Source: Goodfellowiella coeruleoviolacea
Lineage (GTDB): Bacteria > Actinomycetota > Actinomycetes > Mycobacteriales > Pseudonocardiaceae
DNA: 64,000 nt
NCBI RefSeq assembly: GCF_024171785.1
Contig: NZ_JAMTCK010000007.1
Coordinates: 124,001-188,000 of the forward strand
Direction: 5' to 3'
Every line of letters starts with the position of its first letter. The first letter of the stretch is position 1. The notes below the pieces were generated by a model. It had not been told where the DNA came from. It saw only the letters and a list, made by a program, of their open reading frames with translations, and did not search any database. Positions 1 through 8,333 of this stretch are shown piece after piece. A program made the translations under genes and the position numbers.

Positions 1-303
1 CCGCGAGGTGGTCACGCTGACCTCCGGCGCCGGGCTGTGCAGCCGGATCCCGCGGTGGCGGGCGGTGAGCGCGGCCAGCACCAGCAGCAGGCCGAGCACG
101 GCCACGGCCGCGGCGAGCAGCCGCACCCCCGGGCTGGCCCAGGACAGCGCGGCCAGCCGCGCGCGCCAGGCCGGCCAGGGCACCACCAGCGGCCCCGCGT
201 CCGGCCGCGCCCACGCCCAGGCGGTCTCGCCGGCCAGCGCCAGCCCGACCCCGGCCACGGCCAGGCCGAGCAGCGCGGCCAGACAACGCACCAACACCCG
301 CAT
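1..303 (-). CDS. DUF6286-like two-helix membrane protein (3' end outside window)
   Basis: Only the first 101 codons are in the window. The ATG (301-303) lies 4 bp after the stop of the upstream Asp23-like gene, so this is the last visible member of that operon. Residues 5-24 and 61-79 are Leu/Ala/Val-rich and look like membrane helices; the second is followed by a basic turn (TARHRG). Two helices followed by a soluble tail, beside Asp23 genes, is the layout of actinobacterial DUF6286 proteins, which are thought to sit in the membrane as partners of Asp23 proteins. A competing frame starting at a GTG at 311 gives a Cys/Trp/Arg-rich product and is rejected. Function is inferred from context only. 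Confidence 0.6.
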   Translation of the reverse strand, partial: MRVLVRCLAALLGLAVAGVGLALAGETAWAWARPDAGPLVVPWPAWRARLAALSWASPGVRLLAAAVAVLGLLLVLAALTARHRGIRLHSPAPEVSVTTSR

Positions 304-307
304 GGCC

Positions 308-910
308 TCACTCCACTCTCGGTCGGGACCGGGGCAGCAGCGCGGACACGGTGACCGACACCGAGCGCACCCGGTGCCCGGTCAGCCGGCGCACCGCCTG
401 GCGCACCCGCTCACCCACCTCGTCGACGGTGGCGCGGATCGGCGCCGGGTACACCAGGGCGAGTTCCACGGCCACGTCCAGATCGGCGCCGTCATCGTCG
501 GCCCTGCCCTCGGTGCCACGGCCCCCCGTGCCACGGCCCTTGGTGCCACGGCCCTCGGTGCCACGGCCCGAGAGCCGGGCCCTGGCACCCGGCACCGCAC
601 GGCCGCCGGCCGCCGCCGACCCGCCGGACAGCGTGCCCGGCACCTGGTCGGCGGTGTGCTCGACGATTCGGCGCAGCACGGTGTGGTCGATGCGCAGAGC
701 GCCCCGGTCGGCCGGGTCGGCCGACTCGGCCGCTGACCCGACCGGTGCCGACTTGGCCGGTGCCGACTGGGCCGGTGCCGGTTCAGCCCGTGCCGGTTCA
801 GCCGGCGCCGGCCGGGGTTCCCCTGGTTGGCCCGGCACCCGCCAGGGGCGGGCCGGCCGCGTCCGGCCGGCGTCGTGGCCACGGGACCGACCGGCGTGCC
901 CGGTGCTCAC
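308..910 (-). CDS. Asp23/Gls24-related protein with low-complexity linkers
   Basis: A 200-residue protein. The C-terminal third (DLDVAVELALVYPAPIRATV and on through a VRRLTGHRV helix to a SVSVTVSALLP strand) has the alternating strand/helix pattern of Asp23-fold proteins, and the segment ALRIDHTVLRRIVEHTADQV resembles the Asp23 entry helix. Between them is an RGTEGRGTKGRGTG linker encoded by a 15-bp DNA repeat (about 500-570). The N-terminus is a Pro/Ala repeat (PAEPARAEPAPAQSAPAKSA) encoded by a second tandem repeat (about 740-815). GTG start at 910 overlaps the stop of the preceding gene (GTGA), implying translational coupling. Envelope-associated role is inferred from the operon. Confidence 0.6.
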   Translation of the reverse strand: MSTGHAGRSRGHDAGRTRPARPWRVPGQPGEPRPAPAEPARAEPAPAQSAPAKSAPVGSAAESADPADRGALRIDHTVLRRIVEHTADQVPGTLSGGSAAAGGRAVPGARARLSGRGTEGRGTKGRGTGGRGTEGRADDDGADLDVAVELALVYPAPIRATVDEVGERVRQAVRRLTGHRVRSVSVTVSALLPRSRPRVE

Positions 911-1083
911 CGGGCACGCCCCCGCCCGATCAGGTCACCCAGGTCGAGTTTGCCGTCCAGGGCGCGGCCGATGCCGAGGCCGATGAGCCCGACCACCAGG
1001 GTGATCAGGAACGCGGCAAACCCGCCCGTGGCGGCGAGACCGAGGATGAGACCGGCGAACAACCCGGTCTGGGTTCCGTTCAT
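907..1083 (-). CDS. small hydrophobic membrane protein of the Asp23 operon
   Basis: A 58-residue protein (MNGTQTGL onward) with one long Gly/Ala/Leu-rich hydrophobic segment, roughly residues 7-40 (LFAGLILGLAATGGFAAFLI and the following VVGLIGLGIG), and a short charged tail (LDGKLDLGDLIGRGRAR). ATG at 1083 was chosen over a GTG at 1098 because GAGGAG sits 9 bp upstream of it. Its stop overlaps the next gene. Size and position match the small DUF2273-like membrane protein that accompanies Asp23 proteins in many Gram-positives, so a membrane-anchor role is likely but not shown. Confidence 0.65.
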   Translation of the reverse strand: MNGTQTGLFAGLILGLAATGGFAAFLITLVVGLIGLGIGRALDGKLDLGDLIGRGRAR

Positions 1084-1104
1084 GGTCAGGCTCCTCACCG
1101 AGAT

Positions 1105-1434
1105 TCACCGAGATCCGCTTCGTGGCCGTGGCACGGACCGCTCCACCAGGTCGGCGATGACCACGTCCACCGGCACCGGGCCGGCCACCTCCCGCACCCG
1201 GCGCCGCAACTCATCCACCACCCGGGGCACGGGCTGGCCGAAGTAGAGCACCACGGCGATCTCCACCGGGGTGCCGCCGACTCCGGTGCGCACCCCGACC
1301 ACCCGCCGACCGGGCTGGTAGGAGGTGACCGTGCCGTAGGCGCCGGTGGTCAGCGCGTGCACGGCCGGGTGTCCCAACACCGCGTCGTGCACGCGCTCCG
1401 CCAGGCTGGGCGCGCTCACCGGGCGCGCACTCAC
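1105..1434 (-). CDS. Asp23/Gls24-family small protein
   Basis: A 109-residue soluble protein. Visible elements are an N-terminal helix (SLAERVHDAVLGHPAVHAL), a strand-rich centre (VEIAVVLYFGQPVPRVVDEL) and a helix-strand end (RVREVAGPVPVDVVIADLV), the topology of a minimal Asp23 domain. The GTG start at 1434 overlaps the stop of the larger Asp23 protein upstream (GTGA), and 21 bp separate it from the next gene, so all five genes form one leftward transcript. Family assignment rests on pattern and neighbourhood. Confidence 0.6.
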   Translation of the reverse strand: MSARPVSAPSLAERVHDAVLGHPAVHALTTGAYGTVTSYQPGRRVVGVRTGVGGTPVEIAVVLYFGQPVPRVVDELRRRVREVAGPVPVDVVIADLVERSVPRPRSGSR

Positions 1435-2000
1435 CTGACCCTCGGCGCAGGTTCGGCCTGCCCGTCGTCCTCGGGCAGGTGGATGTCGTTGACCGCGATG
1501 TTCACCTCGATCACCTCAAGCCCGGTGATCCGCTCCACCGCGGTGATCACGTTGCGCCGCACGGCCCTGGCCAGCTCCACGATGCCCACGCCGTACTCGA
1601 CCACCAGGTCCAGGTCGACCGCGGCCTGCTTCTCGCCGACCTCCACGGACACCCCGGCGGTGCTGGAGGTGCCGGCCCCGGGGATGCGTTCCCGGATCGC
1701 GCCGAACGCGCGCGCCATGCCGGCCCCGCCCAGTTCGTGCACGCCCGAGATCTCCCTGGCGGCGATGGCGGCGACCTTCTGCACCACGGCCGACGAGATG
1801 GTGGTGCGGCCCTGCGTGGTCTCGTCGGCCAGCCGCGACTGGCGGCTGTCCCCGGCCCGGGGCGCGGGCGCACCGGCCTGCCCGGGCGGGGTGGGGCGCC
1901 CGGGCAGGCCGGGCCCCGCCTCACTGAGTTCGATGCCGCTGGAGCCGCCGGGGCCGGCACCAGCGCCGGGGCCAGGTCTGGACGGACTGCTCGACGTCAT
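1431..2000 (-). CDS. Asp23/Gls24 family envelope stress response protein
   Basis: A 189-residue protein and the clearest Asp23 member of the operon. After a Pro/Gly-rich disordered head (residues 1-60) comes the Asp23 core: GRTTISSAVVQKVAAIAARE, then ISGVHELGG, a SVEVGEKQAAVDLDLVVEYG strand pair, the helix IVELARAVRRNVITAVERIT and the strand GLEVIEVNIAVNDI. Family members are abundant envelope-associated proteins in firmicutes and actinomycetes; precise function is unsettled. ATG at 2000 is preceded by GGAAGGAG at good spacing, so an in-frame GTG at 2045 is not preferred. First gene of the operon. Confidence 0.85.
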   Translation of the reverse strand: MTSSSPSRPGPGAGAGPGGSSGIELSEAGPGLPGRPTPPGQAGAPAPRAGDSRQSRLADETTQGRTTISSAVVQKVAAIAAREISGVHELGGAGMARAFGAIRERIPGAGTSSTAGVSVEVGEKQAAVDLDLVVEYGVGIVELARAVRRNVITAVERITGLEVIEVNIAVNDIHLPEDDGQAEPAPRVR

Positions 2001-2236
2001 GCGACCCACTCCTTCCGGTGGACGGACCTCCGCCGTGACACGCACGACGGCGTTGCGTCGCCCAATCCGGGTGCCCGCGTTCGCCCGATCCAGCGCAAAC
2101 CACCCCCTGTGGAGCTACCCCGGCCGGTGGCCGGCAGCGAACGCCGGGCGTCAGCGGCGGCCGAGTGCCGCCGGTCCCCGGGCAGTCACCCGGCCGCCGG
2201 ATGACCGATCACCCGGCGGCCACCGGTGGCCCGGGA
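2001..2236. other. intergenic region upstream of the Asp23 operon
   Basis: 236 bp between two leftward genes. It must hold the Asp23 operon promoter and any terminator of the gene at 2237-3109. No convincing -35/-10 pair or strong hairpin was found by eye. Confidence 0.3.
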
Positions 2237-3109
2237 TCACCGGTCGCGCTGGTAGCGCAGCATCAGCGAGCTGTCCGAGTGCAGCACGGACACCAGTCGC
2301 AGCCGGAACGGGTCGTGCGGCAGCGGCCCGAACGCGACGCGTGCGGCGTCCCCACCGGCCAGCAGCGGGGACACGGTCAGGCACAGCTCGTCGACCAGGT
2401 CCTGGGCGATCAGTCCGCCGAACAGGGTGGGGCCGCCCTCGCAGCACACCCGGCGCAGCCCGCGCCGGTCCAGTTCGGACATGGCGGCCCGCAGGTCGAC
2501 CCGGTGCTCGCCGACCACCACCACCTCGGCGCCCGCCTCGGTCAGGGCGTCGCGCAGGTCGGCGGGGGCGGCGGCCGGGGTGATCACCAGGGGCGGCACC
2601 GAGGTGTCGGTGATCAGGGGGGAGTCCGGCGGGATCGAGCAGCGGTCGGTCACCACGGCGATCCTGGGCACCGGGGACAGGCCGAGCCGGGCGCGGCGCG
2701 TGGCGCGGACCTCGGTCGCCTTGACGCCCCGGTAGCCCTCGACCAGCGCGGTGCCCGCCCCGACCAGGACCACGTCGGCCAGGTCCCGGCCGAGCCGGAA
2801 CACCTTCTTGTCGGCCGGGCTGGACAGGCCGGCCGACCGGCCGTGGACGGTCACCGCCCCGTCGGCGCTGGCCACGAAGTGCGCCTGGACCCAGGGACGC
2901 TCCAGCGGCTCGGGGTAGGCGTAGAGCCGCTCCAGCTCGGCGTCGTCCACGGCCGGGCCGGTCGGTCCGGTCAGCCCGGTGCCGTGGCCGTGAGCCTGGT
3001 CACCGACATCATCAGCACTCCCGATCCGGGTGACCTCCTTCGGGGTGTTCTCGCTCTCATCACTGCTGGGTTCCGGGGGCAATGGCCACAACCTGTGCAC
3101 GTTGACCAT
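2237..3109 (-). CDS. pyrimidine reductase family protein (RibD C-terminal domain)
   Basis: A 290-residue protein with the DHFR-like fold of the RibD reductase domain: WVQAHFVASADGAVTVHGRS (around residues 73-92), VVLVGAGTALVEGY, and the late ICCEGGPTLFGG-type motif, here VCCEGGPTLFGGLIAQDLVD, which binds NADPH and substrate in this family. No deaminase domain is fused and no other riboflavin genes are nearby, so it is a stand-alone reductase, typical of actinobacteria, and may not act in riboflavin synthesis. The first ~50 residues are poorly conserved-looking; a GTG at codon 4 is an alternative start. Divergent from the ZapE gene with only 25 bp between start codons. Confidence 0.8.
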   Translation of the reverse strand: MVNVHRLWPLPPEPSSDESENTPKEVTRIGSADDVGDQAHGHGTGLTGPTGPAVDDAELERLYAYPEPLERPWVQAHFVASADGAVTVHGRSAGLSSPADKKVFRLGRDLADVVLVGAGTALVEGYRGVKATEVRATRRARLGLSPVPRIAVVTDRCSIPPDSPLITDTSVPPLVITPAAAPADLRDALTEAGAEVVVVGEHRVDLRAAMSELDRRGLRRVCCEGGPTLFGGLIAQDLVDELCLTVSPLLAGGDAARVAFGPLPHDPFRLRLVSVLHSDSSLMLRYQRDR

Positions 3110-3128
3110 CCCAGCACGCGGTTAGGCT
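3102..3128 (+). promoter_or_regulatory. possible leaderless promoter of the zapE gene
   Basis: TAGGCT at 3123-3128 fits an actinobacterial -10 (TAnnnT) and ends 6 bp before the ATG at 3135, so the transcript would start at or near the start codon. TTGACC at 3102-3107 could be the -35, but the spacer is only 15 bp, shorter than usual. It overlaps the start codon of the divergent gene. Confidence 0.35.
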
Positions 3129-3134
3129 GCGGGC

Positions 3135-4190
3135 ATGGTGGCCCTACGCCTGTGCGACCGAAACCCACGCGTCGAGGCGGACGAGTTGATCGCCGCCCTG
3201 GTCCCGCCGCCCCGGTTCGACCAGGTGCGGTTCGACACGTACCTGCCCAACCCGGACGAGCCCAGCCAGGCTGCGGCGGTGCAGGCCTGCCAGGCCTTCG
3301 CCGAGCGGGTGGCGGCCAGGCGCGGTCAGGGCGGCGGCTGGCTGCGTTCGCTGCTGGGGGGCGGCGGCAGCCAGCCCAGCGGGAAGCCCGGGCTGTACCT
3401 GGACGGTGGCTTCGGCGTGGGCAAGACCCACCTGCTCGCCTCGATCTGGCACGCGGTGCCCGAACCCAGGGCCTACGGCACCTTCGTCGAGCTGACCCAC
3501 CTGGTGGGGGCGTTGGGGTTCACCCAGGCGGTGCGGCTGCTGTCCGGGCACCGACTGTTGGCCATCGACGAGTTCGAACTGGACGACCCCGGCGACACCA
3601 TGCTGATGACCCGGTTGATCAGCGAGCTGACCGCGGCCGGGGTGTTCGTCGCGGCGACCTCCAACACCCTGCCGGACAAGCTCGGCGAGGGCCGGTTCGC
3701 GGCCGACAACTTCCTGCGCGAGATCCAGTCGCTGGCCAGCAAGTTCGCCGTGGTGCGGGTGGACGGTCCGGACTACCGGCACCGGGGGCTGCCCGAGGCA
3801 CCCGAGCCCATGACCGACCAGGAGCTGGCGGCCAGCGCGGCCGGCATCCCGGACGCCAGCCTGGACGACTTCGACGCCCTGTGCGCCCACCTGGCCAAGG
3901 TGCACCCGTCCCAGTACGGGCGACTGGTGGCCGGGGTGAGCGCGGTGCACCTGCGCGGGCTGCACGCGGCCCCGGACCAGGACGTGGCCCTGCGCCTGGT
4001 GGCGCTGGGCGACCGGCTCTACGACCGGGCGGTGCCGGTGGCGGTGTCCGGGGAGCGCCTGTCGAGCCTGTTCACCGAGGAAATGCTGCGCGGTGGTTAT
4101 CGGAAGAAATACCTCCGGGCGATATCCCGACTTGTCGCATTGTCCCGGGATATTCCAGGCCGGGAGAAGCTGGAGACGCCGACCGGTTAG
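3135..4190 (+). CDS. zapE: cell division protein ZapE / AFG1-like ATPase
   Basis: A 351-residue single-domain P-loop ATPase. Walker A is GGFGVGKTHL (residues 91-100), Walker B LLAIDEFELDD (141-151), followed by sensor-like ATSNTLPDKLGEGRF, the hallmark ATSN...P of AFG1/ZapE proteins, then the FLREIQSLASKF helix. In E. coli ZapE acts at the Z-ring; mitochondrial AFG1 handles inner-membrane proteins. The role in actinomycetes is not established. The C-terminal SRLVALSRDIPGREKLETPTG tail is normal length for the family. No obvious ribosome-binding site, consistent with a leaderless message. Confidence 0.88.
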   Translation: MVALRLCDRNPRVEADELIAALVPPPRFDQVRFDTYLPNPDEPSQAAAVQACQAFAERVAARRGQGGGWLRSLLGGGGSQPSGKPGLYLDGGFGVGKTHLLASIWHAVPEPRAYGTFVELTHLVGALGFTQAVRLLSGHRLLAIDEFELDDPGDTMLMTRLISELTAAGVFVAATSNTLPDKLGEGRFAADNFLREIQSLASKFAVVRVDGPDYRHRGLPEAPEPMTDQELAASAAGIPDASLDDFDALCAHLAKVHPSQYGRLVAGVSAVHLRGLHAAPDQDVALRLVALGDRLYDRAVPVAVSGERLSSLFTEEMLRGGYRKKYLRAISRLVALSRDIPGREKLETPTG

Positions 4191-4291
4191 GCCGTTCGGG
4201 GGTGGTCGGGTCGACCGTTGGCGTAATTGTTTTCGTCGGTAGGCTGTACCGCGATATGACGGGACTTTCAACGACGTTAACGAGGTGACCA

Positions 4292-5113
4292 ATGGAACAA
4301 CGACCTGTGTGGGCCCCGGCCACCGTTGACCTCAACACGCCGAGCGCGGCCCGCCTGTACGACTATTACCTCGGTGGGAACTACAACTTCGCGGTGGACC
4401 GCCAGCTGGCGAACCGGATCTACCAGGCGCTGCCCGAGATGCCCTACCTGGCCAGGGTCAACCGGTCCTTCCTCGGCCGGGCCGTGCGGTTCTGCGTGTC
4501 CCAGGGCGTGCGCCAGTTCCTGGACATCGGCTGTGGCCTGCCCACTCTCGGCAGCGTGCACGAGATCGCCCAGCGCGTGGACCCGCGCTGCCGGGTCGCC
4601 TACGTGGACAACGAGCCGGTCGCCGTGGCGCACGGGGAACTGCTGCTGGCCGGTAATCCGAATGCGGGAATCGCGCTCGCTGATGTGCGCGATGTCCACG
4701 GCGTGCTGAACTCGAAAACCGTGACCCGGCTACTGGACTTCAACGAACCGGTGGCTGTCCTCATGGTCGCGCTGCTGCACTTCATTCCCGACGCGGATCG
4801 CCCGGTCGAGATGATCGCGCGTTACCGGGAAGCCATGGCACCGGGGAGTTATCTGGTGTTGTCCCACGTGAGCGATGACGAGTTGCCGGGTGTCTCGCAC
4901 GCGGCGGAGTTCTACAAGAACAGCCAGAATCCGGTGACCCTGCGCGGGCGGGCTCAGGTGGAGCGGTTGATGGGCGGGTTCGAACTGGTCGACCCGGGCC
5001 TGGTGTTCTGCCCGGACTGGCGGCCGGACACGCCCGAGGACACCGACGAGGCGGCCGCGCACCCGCCGTGCTCGTTCTACGCGGGCGTGGGCCGCCGCAC
5101 CGAGGCGCCGTGA
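4292..5113 (+). CDS. SAM-dependent methyltransferase, SAV2177/DUF574 family
   Basis: A 273-residue protein of a methyltransferase family expanded in actinomycetes. The N-terminal signature PSAARLYDYYLGGNYNFAVDR (split around residues 18-37) is diagnostic; the SAM-binding loop is FLDIGCGLPT (residues 77-86), followed by acidic VAYVDNEPV (102-110). The later ALLHFIPDADRPVEMIARYR and GSYLVLSHVSDD segments match motif IV-like regions. Substrate is unknown for the family; many members sit near regulators. AGGTG 6 bp before the ATG serves as ribosome-binding site. Followed by a long non-coding stretch, so probably monocistronic. Confidence 0.88.
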   Translation: MEQRPVWAPATVDLNTPSAARLYDYYLGGNYNFAVDRQLANRIYQALPEMPYLARVNRSFLGRAVRFCVSQGVRQFLDIGCGLPTLGSVHEIAQRVDPRCRVAYVDNEPVAVAHGELLLAGNPNAGIALADVRDVHGVLNSKTVTRLLDFNEPVAVLMVALLHFIPDADRPVEMIARYREAMAPGSYLVLSHVSDDELPGVSHAAEFYKNSQNPVTLRGRAQVERLMGGFELVDPGLVFCPDWRPDTPEDTDEAAAHPPCSFYAGVGRRTEAP

Positions 5114-5788
5114 CCGGCGACCCGCGACACCCGTGGTCCCCCGCGCCCTGGTTCCCACACCTTGGTCCACCCTGGTCCCCCTGTCCTGGTCCCCCCTGTC
5201 CCGGTCCCTCGCGCCCTGGTTCGCCGTGTCCTGGATTCCCCTGGCTGACTCGCCCCGGCCTAGGCCGTCGGAGGAGGTGCGAGCTGACAGCGCGGCGCCG
5301 CGTCGGCCGCACCCGATCGGTGGCGCACGGCTGGTGGCGCGTGGCTGACGGTCCTGCGGCTCGATCGGCGATGTGACGGCTGGCGGTTTGGCACCGCCAC
5401 GGCCCGGTGACCACCGCGTCCCCGCGGTCGGGTGAACGGGGCCAGGCCGCCAGCCCGGCCGGTTCAGCCCCTGCCAGCCCAACCCGCACCGCGCGGCCAG
5501 CCACCCCAGCGGGGCCGCCCACCCCAGCGGGGCCAGCCACCCCGGCTCGGCCAGCTCAACCGTGCCCAGTCCAGCCCCCACCCGTCCCGGGGGGCGAGCC
5601 CCGCTCCAGCCTATCGGCGCCCACCCCTGCGGCCCAGGGGCGCGGATCGGGCTGTGGACAACCCCGGGGGCTGTGCACAACCGCGCACCCGATCGTGGGA
5701 ACCGGGCTGGTGGCCGACGCCGGAGTGGTATGGCGGACGGGGTGGCTGGCTGGCGGTCGGCCGGGATGATCTGCGAGGGTGGCGTCTC
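5114..5788. other. 675-bp low-complexity intergenic region
   Basis: No credible gene. 5140-5260 carries about ten loose copies of a CCTGGT/CCC unit spaced roughly 11-13 bp. 5490-5580 carries tandem copies of an 18-bp GC box built around ACCCCAGCGGGGCC. Open frames across it translate to Pro/Ala/Gly-rich repeats. It must contain the promoter of the S9 peptidase gene, which I could not place. Confidence 0.5.
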
Positions 5789-7912
5789 GTGGGTACCGAC
5801 GAGATCTCCTTTCCCAGGCTGCAGGCCAAGACACTCCGGTTCACCCTCGGCGCGCCGAGGACCTTCGCCGTGTCCCCGGACGGCGCCCGGGTGCTGTTCC
5901 TCCGCTCGCCGTCGAGCACCAGCCGCGAGCACGGCCTGTGGGCGCTGCGGGTGGCCACCGGCGAGGAGACCCAGCTGGTCGACCCGGGCGCGCTGCTCGG
6001 CGGGGGTGATGCCGACGACCTGCCGCCCGAGGAACGGGCCCGGCGGGAGCGCACCCGCGAGCAGGCGTCCGGCATCGTCAGCTACGCCACCGACCGCGAG
6101 CACCGGGTGGTCGCGTTCGCGTTGTCCGGTGAGCTGTTCGTGGTCGACCCGGAGACCGGCCGGGTGCGGGAACTGCCGACCGAGGGCAAGGTGCTCGATC
6201 CCCGGCCGGACCCGACCGGCCAGCGGGTCGGCTACGTCTGCGGCGGCGCGCTGCGCGTGATCGACCTGGCCGGCGGCGAGGACCGGGTGCTGGCCGAGCC
6301 GGACGGCGACGAGGTCACCTGGGGGCTGGCCGAGTTCATCGCGGCCGAGGAGATGGGGCGCACCCGGGGCTACTGGTGGGCGCCGGACGGCCAGCGCCTG
6401 ATCGCGGCCCGGGTGGACAACGCGCCCGTGGCGCGCTGGTACATCGCGGACCCGGCCAACCCGGACCGGCCGGCCACCGAGGTCGCCTACCCGGCGGCCG
6501 GCACGGCCAACGCCGCCGTGAGCGCCGCCGTGATCGGGCTGGACGCCAGCCGCAAGGACATCGCCTGGGACCGGGACGCGTTCCCCTACCTGGTCACCGC
6601 GCACTGGTCGGCGGGTGGCCCGCCGCTGCTGGTGGTGCAGTCCAGGGACCAGCGCACGCTGCGCGTGCTCACCGTCGACCCGGCCACCGGGCGGACCGAG
6701 GTCCTGTGCGAGGAGATCGACCCGCACTGGGTGGAGATCATGCCCGGGGTGCCGGCGTGGACGCCGGACGGCCGGCTGGTGCGGATCTGCGCGCGGGAGG
6801 GCGCCTACCGGCTGCTGGTGGACGAACACGAGCTGACCGACGCCACCACCCAGGTGCGCGCGGTGCTGCACGTGGGCGAGTCCGACGTGCTGTTCACCGC
6901 GTCCACCGACGACCCCACCCAGGTGCACGTGTTCCGGGCCGACTACGCCAACGGCCTGGTGCACCAGGTGTCCACTGTGGAGGGTGTGCACAGCGCCGCG
7001 CGGGGCGGCACCACCACGGTGCTCGTGTCGGCCGGCCCGGACTGGTTCGGCAGCCGGGCCACCGTGCTGTCCGGCGGGAACACCGCCGACGCGGTGACCG
7101 TCCGGTCGCACGCGAGCCGGCCGCCGCTGACCCCGAACCTGACCGCGCTGGTCACCACGCCGCGCCGGCTGCGCTCCGCGCTGCTGCTGCCCACCGGACA
7201 CCAGCCGGGCTCGGCCCGGCTGCCGGTGCTGCTGGACCCCTACGGCGGGCCGCACGCGCAGCGGGTGCTGGCCGCGCGCAACATGTACCTGGCCTCGCAG
7301 TGGCTGGCCGACCAGGGCTTCGCCGTGCTGGTCACCGACGGCAGGGGCAGTCCGGGGCGCGGGCCGGACTGGGACCGGGCGATCGCCTTCGACTTCGCCG
7401 AGGCCACCCTCACCGACCAGGTGGACGCCCTGCACGCCGCCGCGGAGCAGCACGCCGACCTGGACCTGAGCCGGGTGGCGATTCGCGGCTGGTCGTTCGG
7501 CGGCTACCTGGCCGCGCTCGCGGTGCTGCGCCGGCCCGACGTGTTCCACGCCGGCATCGCCGGGGCCCCGGTCACCGACTGGCGGCTGTACGACACCCAC
7601 TACACCGAGCGCTACCTGGGCCAGCCCGCCGAGCGGGCCGAGGTCTACGAGCGCAACTCGCTGATCGCGGACGCGCCCGCGCTGTCCCGGCCGCTGATGA
7701 TCATCCACGGGCTGGCCGACGACAACGTGGTGGCCGCGCACACGCTGCGGCTGTCCTCGGCGCTGCTGGCCGCCGGTCGACCACACACCGTGCTGCCGCT
7801 GTCCGGCGTCACCCACATGACGCCACAGGAACAGGTCGCCGAGAACCTGCTGCTGCTCCAGGTCGACTTTCTCAGGCAGGCGCTCAACAGTCCCGGTCAG
7901 GCGGTGAGCTGA
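5789..7912 (+). CDS. S9 family prolyl oligopeptidase / DPP-IV-like peptidase
   Basis: A 707-residue serine peptidase. The N-terminal ~430 residues form a WD-like propeller (repeated TFAVSPDGARVLFL, DPRPDPTGQRVGYV, PAWTPDGRLVRI), the C-terminal part an alpha/beta hydrolase. The nucleophile is Ser569 in GWSFGGY; Asp644 or 645 in HGLADDNV and His676 in GVTHMT complete the triad. AEEMGRTRGYWWAPDG matches the Glu-containing loop that binds the substrate amino terminus in DPP-IV relatives. No signal peptide, so probably cytoplasmic. GTG 5789 was chosen because GAGGGTGG lies just upstream and the in-frame sequence before it is repeat-encoded low complexity. Confidence 0.87.
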   Translation: MGTDEISFPRLQAKTLRFTLGAPRTFAVSPDGARVLFLRSPSSTSREHGLWALRVATGEETQLVDPGALLGGGDADDLPPEERARRERTREQASGIVSYATDREHRVVAFALSGELFVVDPETGRVRELPTEGKVLDPRPDPTGQRVGYVCGGALRVIDLAGGEDRVLAEPDGDEVTWGLAEFIAAEEMGRTRGYWWAPDGQRLIAARVDNAPVARWYIADPANPDRPATEVAYPAAGTANAAVSAAVIGLDASRKDIAWDRDAFPYLVTAHWSAGGPPLLVVQSRDQRTLRVLTVDPATGRTEVLCEEIDPHWVEIMPGVPAWTPDGRLVRICAREGAYRLLVDEHELTDATTQVRAVLHVGESDVLFTASTDDPTQVHVFRADYANGLVHQVSTVEGVHSAARGGTTTVLVSAGPDWFGSRATVLSGGNTADAVTVRSHASRPPLTPNLTALVTTPRRLRSALLLPTGHQPGSARLPVLLDPYGGPHAQRVLAARNMYLASQWLADQGFAVLVTDGRGSPGRGPDWDRAIAFDFAEATLTDQVDALHAAAEQHADLDLSRVAIRGWSFGGYLAALAVLRRPDVFHAGIAGAPVTDWRLYDTHYTERYLGQPAERAEVYERNSLIADAPALSRPLMIIHGLADDNVVAAHTLRLSSALLAAGRPHTVLPLSGVTHMTPQEQVAENLLLLQVDFLRQALNSPGQAVS

Positions 7913-8152
7913 GCGGCCGGAGAAGTGCGTGGCGACCGGGTCGAGCCGATGCCGCGGAATCGATCAGGGGGATCGGACAACGCGTCGGCCCGGCCGGGTG
8001 GCACATTGCCCAACTACGCAAGGTGACGGTCTTCTCGATGGTCACCCGACAGCCCGCCGAAGGACCGGTGGAATTTCCCCACGAGGAAAGGCGGACACGG
8101 TCGGTCACGGTTGGTTGTGGCAGATCCGCGGGTGCCGCGACCGGCATGTGAA

Positions 8153-8184
8153 GATGGCCCCCGAAGTGCGCTCCGGGGGCCATC
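8153..8184. terminator. hairpin between convergent genes
   Basis: A perfect 11-bp inverted repeat (GATGGCCCCCG / CGGGGGCCATC) with a 10-nt loop, between the ends of the S9 peptidase and Lsr2 genes. There is no U-tract, as usual in high-GC hosts. It can serve either direction. Confidence 0.6.
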
Positions 8185-8234
8185 CACCACGTCTGCTGTC
8201 CGGCTGATCGACTTCGCCGTCGATATCCGGTGCT

Positions 8235-8251
8235 TATCCTCAGTGAGGATA
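8235..8251. promoter_or_regulatory. perfect 17-bp palindrome between convergent genes
   Basis: TATCCTCAGTGAGGATA is an 8+1+8 perfect dyad, AT-richer than its surroundings. It looks like a regulator binding site, but both neighbouring genes end here rather than begin, so its target is unclear. Confidence 0.3.
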
Positions 8252-8333
8252 CGGTGACTTTCGGTGTCGGTCCGCATCATCGGGGTGACCGGACCGCGGC
8301 GGAATTCCCCATCCCGCCGGTAAAGCGATCAGA

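Noticed and set aside
745-4288. Two long plus-strand frames over the Asp23 operon, the RibD-like gene and zapE
   Set aside because: Low-complexity translations; the Asp23, RibD and ZapE motifs lie in other frames.
4730-7816. A 1028-codon open frame on the minus strand antisense to the S9 peptidase
   Set aside because: Composition is Arg/Gly/His/Val-rich without domain patterns, and it covers two well-supported plus-strand genes. Long antisense frames are expected at this GC content.
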